A stretch of DNA of 64,000 nucleotides. It comes from Zeugodacus cucurbitae (lineage: Eukaryota > Arthropoda > Insecta > Diptera > Tephritidae). The notes under the pieces are model-generated. The model ran no database searches and was not told where the DNA came from. It was given only the letters and a program-made list of their open reading frames with translations. Numbering within the stretch: position 1 is the stretch's first letter; each line of letters opens with the position of its first letter. A program made the translations under genes and the position numbers. Where the stretch lies: assembly GCF_028554725.1 (NCBI RefSeq), contig NC_071669.1, forward strand, positions 33,036,001 to 33,100,000, given 5' to 3'. Of the stretch, positions 58,901-64,000 are shown piece after piece.

Positions 58901-60581
58901 GAAAGTTGCAAAAAATTTTTTATTTGTGGCTTAAATATTAAGAGGGGAATTTTATATGTAAATTTAGAGAAAAACAACGATGCCGCAAAATGTGGTCACT
59001 TAAGCGGGGATCACTGTATATATGTATGCAAGTGGCTTCATATTGTTCAAGATAAATAAAGACGGATTAATGTAAACAAATACATGAATTGTTTACAATT
59101 TTATTGTGAAATATGGGTAAGCCAAATACTTAGTTCACTTTATTGAATACACTTTGATTTTGGGCTATCGATACAATTGAACAATGACAAAAATATTTTA
59201 ACAAAGCAACAATTAAAACCCTCAAAATATTATTATTTTTGTTTTCTTTTTTTATATTTTTGTTTTCAATTCAAATAAAATTCTCTTATTATTATCTTCC
59301 TGGCAATTTTTCCATATTTACTTACTTTCTAATCCTTCCCTGGCCTTCCCTGGAATATTTCAAGACTAAAATTAGCCAGATCGGTTTGGCAGTTCTCGAC
59401 TTTTTGCAAGACTAACGAACAGCAATCATTTGTATATCTATTGATTACAAATTGTTTGTATGGGAGATTAGAAAAGTGTGGTTTTATTTTCGTAAGAACC
59501 ATCCTTGGGTTTAAAGGAATATTCTAAAAAAAGAATTAGTGAAATTGGTTCAGGGGGGTTACTCTGTAAGGCGTTGCGCAAGTGAAAAAACTCGCAAACG
59601 AAAAAAAGATACTCTGTAAATGCGACAATCGCATTTGTTTTCCCCTTCGCAATGAAATTACTCTGTATTGCGTTTACGAGTTTCAAACTCGTGCGTTTTA
59701 CGAATTTTTCATTCGATATCAAACTGGCAAACGCAATGAACCAAAAATGTAAGTTAATAAGGTATATTTGTAGTTTTATTTACTAAAATAATGACTTTAA
59801 TAGGGAACATTCCAAAAATATGAAATAAGGTGGAAAACAGAAAATATACATTGAACATTGGAGCTAAATGTTGTGAAGTTATATATTTCCCGGTATGACC
59901 AATATAAGTGTTGAATTTTAAGTATCCTTTTATATGGTGCTTCAGTGACATTGAAGTCTAATGGTTCTTTTTATGTACGTACTGTAAATAATGCTTTTTT
60001 ATTCTATTAGTGATTTAAAAGAATCAGTTGTTCTCGAGTTATGCGCTTAGCAATACATACATATGTAAGTAGAAAAAATAAATTATTCGTTTGTTTCTTC
60101 TCCAAGCAAGTTGGTATGTTAGCTGTATAGCTTTTTTCCTTTAATGACAAATAGGAGCTTTGAGGACAATATTTAAAAATATGCCTAGATAAAAGAAATC
60201 CATTATTTTTCCAAGAGATGGCAACAAACCCAATACATTTCTTATGTTGTTGATGGCAAGTTCGATTAACCGGTGAGACTCTACTAATAATAGTATGTTC
60301 GTCAGAAAATTAACAATTTAAATGTTTGTCTTAGAATAAATAATACTTTTTATATCACTGTACTTAGTTTTAAAAAAAATATTTACTTTTTTAGCTTCTA
60401 TGAAAATATATCAGTGTCTGGCTTGGAAGACTTTAATACGGATGTTCTTATTCGACATACAGAAATGGCGCCGTTTCCAGATACTACGAGCTTTATTCAA
60501 AAATTAGAAAGGGAAAGAGAAGCTAGAGAACGAGGGGATGTTCGAGATAACCGCGGATTTTTCGCTAAATATGTAAGTTAA
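40922..60581 (+). CDS. EMC10: ER membrane protein complex subunit 10 (EMC10), four exons
   Basis: Spliced product about 205 residues. Exon 1 (40922-40984) encodes a hydrophobic signal-peptide-like start. Exon 2 (41037-41207) encodes SFAYRGNITISSLEIGLAKT. Exon 3 (41259-41455) encodes the core: YRLKAEVYYADGKRQQFLSS, TKACNLIMSNLNDILWISID and HNGYINAATV. Exon 4 (60395-60581) encodes FNTDVLIRHTEMAPFPDTTS, FIQKLEREREARERGD and DNRGFFAKY. Phases are 0, 0 and 2, and the exon 3/4 join yields a Cys at the position expected in EMC10 (cf. ..HPGGC.. in human). In the family EMC10 is a lumenal/peripheral subunit of the EMC, which inserts tail-anchored and multipass proteins into the ER membrane. A GTAAGT directly after FFAKY (60573) may be a further donor to a membrane-anchor exon not found here. 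Intron 3 is 18,939 bp and transposon-filled. Identification is from remembered family features, not a search. Confidence 0.8.
41037..41207 (+). CDS. EMC10: EMC10 exon 2
   Basis: 57 codons between TTTTAG and GTATAA; begins GYLEYDNWVNIALSHAID. Phase 0 on both sides. Confidence 0.8.
41259..41455 (+). CDS. EMC10: EMC10 exon 3
   Basis: 197 bp between AATAG and the donor GTAAGT at 41456; ends in phase 2 after SRSDV plus TG. Without splicing the frame would stop at the next codon. Confidence 0.8.
42030..42700 (+). pseudogene. Tc1-type transposase fragment
   Basis: From 42110: a KLRFAAKYRFWDDEWK-like stretch with the first Asp region, then FRGGSFMVRAGINSRGMTPV. FVFQQDNAAIHRSKKTID follows near 42450 with the second catalytic Asp. 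After a stop comes FLDWSAFSPDLNPIENLWSM with the catalytic Glu, matching the DD34E pattern of Tc1. The DNA-binding domain and TIRs were not seen; stops break the ORF. It lies in EMC10 intron 3. Confidence 0.85.
43942..44895. mobile_element. hAT-like element, 954 bp, with minisatellite interior
   Basis: Terminal inverted repeats begin TAGTGATGAGCGATATT. The flanks are 8 bp with one mismatch (ctttatac at 43934-43941, ccttatac at 44896-44903), the target-duplication length of hAT. It encodes no transposase. The interior is largely a 37-bp tandem array. The host repeat reads continuously across it when it is removed. Confidence 0.8.
44243..44790. repeat. 37-bp minisatellite, two variant blocks
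   Basis: Block 1 (44243-44533, eight units) has the unit start ACAGTGATTGCT..TTTCGA, with alternating 'ctactttc' and 'ctcctttc' variants. Block 2 (44534-44790, about seven units, the last degenerate) has ACAGTGATCGAATTAGAAT-type units. Both blocks keep a 37-bp period and an ACAGTGAT start, so they derive from one ancestral unit. Confidence 0.9.
45022..45258. other. AT-rich spacer in EMC10 intron 3
   Basis: No feature recognised. Confidence 0.4.
45259..45810. mobile_element. Unnamed MITE family, copy 1
   Basis: The ends are inverted: TACCTGAGACAGACAT at the left, and the reverse complement of the right end reads TACCTAAGACAGACAT. The interior includes 'accatatgtctatcaccggt' and shorter inverted partners ('tagtacat', 'accatatg'). 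A second copy at 47217-48912 contains an inserted HINE-like repeat, so this copy serves as its empty site. Confidence 0.7.
45811..46232. other. AT-rich sequence in EMC10 intron 3
   Basis: No coding or repeat boundary recognised. An (AT)n run lies at about 46228-46248, at the tail of the neighbouring RTE fragment. Confidence 0.4.
46233..46690 (-). pseudogene. RTE-like LINE 3' end
   Basis: The minus strand has an intact C-terminal frame: YGAEAWTMTTSDETTLGVFE, KVLRKIFGPLNIGNGEYRRR, RIKRQRLRWLGHVVRMEE and GGSRGRGRPPLRWKDQ. It ends in 'taaagcggttcctacgcc' and an (AT)n tail, typical of a 5'-truncated insertion. The frame is unbroken over 138 codons, so this insertion is younger than the 32.5-kb copy. 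Confidence 0.85.
46691..47216. other. Unassigned sequence in EMC10 intron 3
   Basis: Slightly more GC than its surroundings, with no open frame or repeat recognised. Confidence 0.4.
47217..48912. mobile_element. Unnamed MITE family, copy 2, with nested HINE-like repeat
   Basis: Left part 47217-47465 and right part 48682-48912 match 45259-45810 in order. Differences are scattered; it lacks a 42-bp piece present near 45368 in copy 1. Confidence 0.7.
47466..48681 (-). repeat. HINE-like repeat with a defined empty site
   Basis: Runs CAAGTAAGGAAGGGCTAAG ... GCGAGAGTATAAAAA and interrupts the MITE 'ttatgtgaaaa|atatgtaatatg', which is uninterrupted in copy 1 at about 45550. There is no clear target duplication beyond A residues. 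This fixes the family's ends. The body is otherwise the cleanest example of the family in this window. Confidence 0.85.
48913..49870. other. Unassigned sequence in EMC10 intron 3
   Basis: Contains a direct repeat about 175 bp apart ('cggctataattatatatatt' near 49298 and 49475, each followed by an 'agaacctcc' phrase). Nothing coding is seen. Confidence 0.5.
49871..50203. mobile_element. pogo/Tigger-like MITE, 333 bp
   Basis: The left end is CAGTGGAACTTCTCTAACTC and the right end, reversed, is CAGTGTATCTTATATAACTC, both bordered by TA. The interior encodes nothing recognisable. Confidence 0.75.
50204..50640. other. AT-rich sequence in EMC10 intron 3
   Basis: Near 50217 there is an 'aatacccgagacacacgtgg' phrase like the end of the MITE at 45259, suggesting a relic of that or a related family. 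No coding seen. Confidence 0.35.
50641..51583 (-). mobile_element. Tc1/mariner DD41D (rosa-type) element, internally deleted
   Basis: The termini are inverted (AAGGGTGATTTTTTAAGAG, and reversed right end ACGGGTGATTTTTTTGAG), with TA on both sides. On the minus strand, an ATG at 51469 reads MNRLTNEQRLQIIEFYYQNQ, the start of the DNA-binding region. About 30 codons later it joins, out of frame, to the catalytic domain. Most of the paired DNA-binding domain is deleted. Confidence 0.85.
50747..51367 (-). pseudogene. DD41D mariner transposase, catalytic domain
   Basis: 206 codons open: FSDEAHFWLNGYVNKQNCRI with the first Asp, WFQQDGATCHTARDSM with the second and RSCDLTPLDYFLWGYVKSKV with the third. 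I count 41 residues between the second and third Asp, the signature of the rosa family. The usual protein is about 340-350 residues; the first 120 or so are missing. The open catalytic frame suggests fairly recent activity of the family in this genome. Confidence 0.85.
51860..52689. other. AT-rich sequence inside the pogo-like element
   Basis: A CAGTAGTTTTCCGAAATAAC motif after TA near 51893 looks like one end of a further pogo-type element; its partner was not found. No coding recognised. Confidence 0.35.
52690..52915 (-). pseudogene. PIF/Harbinger transposase, C-terminal fragment
   Basis: The minus strand reads a GYPLESWCLTPFRNPEF stretch (usual: GYPL-PWLLTPF-NP). After a frameshift follow ARAKHVIVERTIGILKDRWK with the catalytic Glu, and YSPGKIEKFGNVCAALQNLY. 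This is a different lineage from the 24.7-kb transposase. Confidence 0.8.
53272..55395 (-). pseudogene. Jockey-like LINE, decayed
   Basis: The 5' end of ORF2 (55395-55173) reads IQIMLWNANGLSKIKNELKV and DVCLLSETHFTNHSF (AP endonuclease). 54998-54489 reads MGGDFNAKNLGARLTTTKSR, then ALSSDHSPVLL (catalytic Asp/His). The RT region is broken: KVSEVIMIPKPGKPLHDDTF near 54040, VHQSGFHNHHSTIDQVHRIV near 53880, and FADDTALLAAGE near 53590 with the catalytic box. The 3' piece reads NAPWYVRFAELHRELDVDSA. Deletions are evident just after the FADD box. It is related to the LINE at 62728-64000. Confidence 0.8.
55757..57131. mobile_element. TIR element of unknown superfamily, 1375 bp
   Basis: The ends are GGGTGATTCTACGATAAGA, inverted at the right end as TCTTATCGTAGAATCACCC. 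Both sides carry ATGT (55753-55756 and 57132-57135), a possible 4-bp target duplication. It contains an RTE fragment. The rest is AT-rich without a transposase. Confidence 0.7.
55890..56165 (-). pseudogene. RTE-like LINE C-terminal fragment
   Basis: The minus strand reads VLLYGAEAWTMSTSDET. Degenerate matches to the REN/WLGHVVR region follow, and the fragment stops at 'gatgcaatacccgctggtag'. Heavily mutated. Confidence 0.7.
57377..58802 (+). repeat. HINE-like repeat, full length
   Basis: TTTTTATACTCTCGCAAC to the hairpin GTTCGGTTACACCCGAAC and CCTTAGTTG; 1426 bp. It is the closest relative, in reverse orientation, of the copies nested in the Helitron array units. Confidence 0.85.
59019..60394. 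other. End of EMC10 intron 3
   Basis: 59270-59460 resembles a reversed Helitron left end ('ccagatcggtttggcagttc', 'gactaacgaacagcaatcat'). 59560-59720 has repeated 'ttactctgta' phrases around 'aaactcg' inversions, possibly a small MITE. A pyrimidine-rich tract precedes the acceptor at 60394. Confidence 0.45.
60395..60581 (+). CDS. EMC10: EMC10 exon 4 (C-terminal)
   Basis: Follows TTTTTTAG. The first base completes a Cys codon with exon 3. It encodes the highly conserved RHTE-P-PDT-FIQKLEREREARERG and FFAKY segments, then GTAAGT TAA, which is either Val-Ser-stop or a donor. Confidence 0.85.
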
Positions 60582-61145
60582 GTTTTTAAATTAATCGACA
60601 AAATTTCCAGGTATTTGATAAATGAACATTAATCATTTAACCACTGCAATGGTAAAAAACGCGTATGAAATTTTATCTCGAATTTGTAGCGTTCTTACAG
60701 AAGAAGACATAATTTTCACTTACACATTATTTCACCAATGTATATGAACATCTATTGTAAATTGAATGTACTATATTTTCAAATATATTTCCATTAGGAT
60801 TTGTTCTGGGGTTTTTTGACATGCAAATTCAGTTCAATTTAAGTATATTATTATATCATATTTTTCGCCTATTGAGAGCGTTTTCTACCAAGTGGTCTCT
60901 GATTATGGCCATGAGTTATCTGGGCGATGGTAATGTCGAGGTAAATGCCGGTATTCTGCGAGCAGTCTCAAGTCTCTAATAAAGAGGAATCTGTGGAGTA
61001 ATCTCTATAGTGAATTTTTGGTTTTCTGGCGTGTTAGTCTCATCTTTAGTTGAGCAATATCAGTCTCTCATTTGTTATGTGCTTTAAACCAGGACACAGA
61101 AAAACAATAATGGATAATGCAATTGGACTAATATATATTATAATG
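60582..61145. other. Sequence downstream of EMC10 exon 4
   Basis: No clear further exon. If the donor at 60573 is used, a terminal exon encoding a membrane anchor should lie here or beyond 62 kb; I did not find one. Confidence 0.4.
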
Positions 61146-62202
61146 AAAAGGCTAAGTTCGGGTGCAACCGAACATTTTATACTCTCGCATTTTATAGATC
61201 AAATTTTATTAAGATAACACAATTTGACCATATAATCGTCATAAATAGTATATGAGGGTTGAGGTAATTCCTGGAAATAAGAATTGAGTTATATGGGGAA
61301 GTAGGCGTGGTTGTGAACCGATTTCGATCATATTCCGTTCGTTTCATCAGTGTATTAAGAAAATATTATGTACCCAATTTCATTAAAATCGGTCGAGTAG
61401 TTTCTCAGATATGGTTTTTAACCTATAAGTGGACGAAGCAACGCCAATTTTAAATTTTTTAAAAACATCTGAGTGTAGCTTCATTTTGCCATATCTTCGT
61501 CAAAATTTAGTGTTTCTGGTGTTTTCCGTTAGTGAGTTAACGGACTTTTAGTAATTTTCAACATAACCTTTGTATGGGAGGTGGCCGTGGTTATTATCTG
61601 ATTACAACTATTTTCATGATGCGTGATGAAGTATGTGAGGGAAACGACTGCAGAAAGTTTGGTTTATATAGCTTTATTGGTTTGCGAGATATATGCAAAA
61701 ACCCCATCCAAACAGAGCCCTTCCCAATACGATCCGTTGTGCCAAATGTTACTTTAATAGCTTTAATTATGGCATTTTATATGTTTTTGGTTTTCGCAAT
61801 TTTGTGGGCGTGGCAGTGCTCCAATTTCGCATTTTCAATACCAATCGTCTCATGGTGCCATGGAATATGTGTACCAAGTTTCATTAAGATATCTCTATTT
61901 TTACTCAAGTTATTGATTGCTGGACGAACGGACAGACGGGCATCCGGATTTCAAATCTACTCGTCACCCTGACACGTATCTCAAACGCTAATGAATATTT
62001 TGACATGAAATTTGACATAACTGTGACTGACAGTACTACCAACCTAAAAAAAAAACAATTCTCCAAATCCTTCGACGCGCGCAGTTTAAATTCAAATGTC
62101 ACCTTATTTTTTGGACACAGTAGTATATAGTGTTACAAACCACCCTTATGTGATCAAAACTATAATACTCTCTTTAGCAACTTTGTTGCGAAAGTATAAA
62201 AA
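61146..62202 (-). repeat. HINE-like repeat, diverged
   Basis: Starts at the GTTCGGGTGCAACCGAAC hairpin and ends TTGCGAAAGTATAAAAA. A roughly 90-bp foreign segment (about 62000-62090) interrupts the terminal part. It is shorter and more diverged than other copies. Confidence 0.75.
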
Positions 62203-62727
62203 CGAGAGGAAGAAGAGAGATATTATATTAATATTTGTAATTTTGCAATAATGATAACAAAGTGCTTATGTTTTAGCTACACTCGTAGGCGCAATCTGGC
62301 TATTTTGCGCAACAAGTAAGATCCCTTTTTATATGTAGAAAATACATTTAGGAAATTCTTTCGATTTCCAAAATATATAATAATGAAAATTGAAATTTAA
62401 AGATGAGTACATGTGTTAATCGATTGTTAGGTTGTTCAAATTTTTCATATTATGCATTTATTATAAACTTTTTCAGTATTATTTCTCTTTTCACAACTGT
62501 ATCAGCCAGAATACCAATATGATACATCTTGACTAACAGGGTCGCTAATTCACAATTGTGACAAATGAGACATGAGACAAACGTGACAAGCAGAATACCG
62601 TTATAAATGTGACCTGATGTGTGTTGCGTCAGTTACCGTACAGAATGTCGAATCATCCATATGTTCTGCCAACTCACTCCATCTAAGGTCGTGTGACAGT
62701 CTACTCAATTAATTTTCGCGCTAAAAT
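62203..62727. other. Unassigned sequence upstream of the last LINE
   Basis: No coding or repeat boundary recognised. Confidence 0.4.
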
Positions 62728-64000
62728 TCAGTCTCCACTCATCTGAAGTGCTCAGCAGCTGTTTCTGTCACACCGCAAACCAGCTGATTGTGCAGATTTG
62801 TAGGTGGCCAGCAACACTACAATATATTTACGTATAGTTGGTAAAGTAGTTGGTAAGGCAGTTTATATTACTCAACATAATCATAGTTGAATAGGTCTTA
62901 ATGGAGACCCAGATCCCTCTTCCTGGTGGTGGAATACAATGTAATCAAATAAGTACGTTGCTCGAAAGCTTATAAAACTAGAAAAATTTAGCAATGAACT
63001 AAAAAATAAAATGCTTGTTCTTAAGCTTCAAACTACTAAATATACAGATAAAACTTCTTCCCCTCCATCAAAAGCAACTTTTGTAGCTGAAACAGACGAA
63101 GAAGTGATTGAAAATGAATCTAATTGGTTGTTGAATAATAAAAATGCAGGAATAATAAGAAACGCTTATTTTGAAATTTTGCGGAATTAAACATGTTCTA
63201 AATTCTGTCGTCAAACTTGAGTCTTTCAAGACATCGAAACTTGTACAGCACTGGAAGCCTATCAAGCGTTCGGTCACACTAAAAATATTGTGTGTGAAGT
63301 GTGCCGGAAACCATACAATTCTAAGCTGTACAAAACCTGCCGATCTACCGCCAAAATGCTGTAACCGCAATCAAAATCACCCTACGAACTATAGGGGATA
63401 TGAAGTGGCAAAACAACTACAAAAAATTAAAAAAGGGGCTGTGAAACATAAGGAGCATCAACAACCAAATCGAATAAACACAAGCGTATATACTGCCCCA
63501 GAAGGAAGATACGAATACAAGCCAGCAATCTGGTAAACCATCATTTGCTAGCATAGTAAAATATAGCAACACATTGCAACAAAAAATTTCTGAAAATCAA
63601 ATAAATCCGAAAGTAGTTGATTATGTTACCGACAATCCTTCGTTGATTCTTAACAAGATTAATAAGATAGAATAACAAAACAAACTTATTCACGAACGTC
63701 TTAATCAACTAGAGCGACTGCAAAATTAAAATAGGGAGCAAAAATGAAACCTTTAAAAATTATGACGTGGAATGCTAATGGCTTACTCAAACATAGGGAG
63801 GAATTAGAGACATTACTCCATCTTGAAAAGATTGATATTTGTCTTATATCTGAAATTCATTTCATAAATCAGACTTTTGTTAAGTTCAAAAGCTACCCAA
63901 ATTACTTTAGAGAATTCCAAAATACGAAAAAGCGGTTGTTTCAGGGATTGGAAAAATATGTATTACCGCTATATATAGCCCACTTAGGCAAAATATTAAA
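62728..64000 (+). pseudogene. Jockey-like LINE, 5' half, cut by window end
   Basis: The probable 5' end has a TTCAGTCT initiator-like motif at 62727-62734, as in internal promoters of Jockey-type LINEs. ORF1 starts at ATG 62901 (METQIPLPGGG) but shifts frame near 62970 and 63185. It continues with zinc-knuckle sequence at about 63290: CVKCAGNHTILSC (C-X2-C-X3-H-X4-C), then a second knuckle with one Cys changed to Arg. It ends about 63729. ORF2 starts at ATG 63744: IMTWNANGLLKHREELETLL and a DICLISEIHF endonuclease motif, with a frameshift near 63950. ORF1 encodes an RNA-binding gag-like protein; ORF2 would encode endonuclease and RT. It is the best-preserved 5' end of this clade here, but not intact. 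Confidence 0.8.

Larger units (their letters stand above)
51749..59016. mobile_element. pogo/Tigger-like element disrupted by nested insertions
   Basis: The left end is CAGTAATCCCCGCTTAAGTG and the reversed right end is CAGTGATCCCCGCTTAAGTG, with TA on both sides. Extra 'cttaagcgg' copies lie near the left end, as in pogo subterminal regions. The 7.3 kb between contains a Harbinger fragment, a Jockey-like LINE, HINE-like repeats and another TIR element, leaving about 1.9 kb of its own. No DDE/CENP-B transposase was recognised. Confidence 0.65.

Overview
The window is AT-rich, intron-bearing eukaryotic DNA packed with transposable elements. It looks like a higher dipteran, most likely a tephritid fruit fly. 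The support is a Tc1/mariner transposase with a DD41D spacing (the 'rosa' family, first described in Ceratitis), Jockey- and RTE-like LINEs, insect-type Helitrons (A|TC...CTAG|T) and a very abundant repeat with subterminal hairpins that recalls DINE/HINE elements of flies. The species assignment is inference. No bacterial genes, rRNA, tRNA or CRISPR arrays were seen.

Layout. 1-3738: LINE debris and a repeat copy; 1-820 is repeated almost perfectly at 3739-4558. 3805-23157: a 19.35-kb composite Helitron inserted exactly between A and T of a HINE-like repeat. Inside it lie six head-to-tail 3.07-kb units (4734-23136), each carrying a dead helicase fragment and a nested HINE-like repeat. 24.7-30.2 kb: a broken PIF/Harbinger transposase, a second degenerate Helitron, and two TIR elements with clear target duplications. 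30.6-35.5 kb: two RTE-like LINE copies, the larger next to two orphan coding exons on the minus strand. 36.5-40.8 kb: a large imperfect inverted duplication; its left arm holds the 3' exons of a kelch-repeat gene. 40.9-60.6 kb: a probable EMC10 gene (ER membrane protein complex subunit 10). Its third intron is 18.9 kb long and filled with nested transposons: Tc1, HINE-like repeats, a hAT-like element with a 37-bp minisatellite, MITEs, a DD41D mariner, and a pogo/Tigger-like element with LINE and other insertions inside. 61.1-64 kb: another HINE-like copy and the 5' half of a Jockey-like LINE that runs out of the window.

The only confident host genes are EMC10 (four exons, phases consistent) and the kelch 3' end. 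Almost everything else is mobile DNA in recognisable nesting order. The standout structure is the tandem Helitron array: only its last unit keeps the Helitron 3' terminus, and a paralogous HINE-like repeat supplies the empty site.
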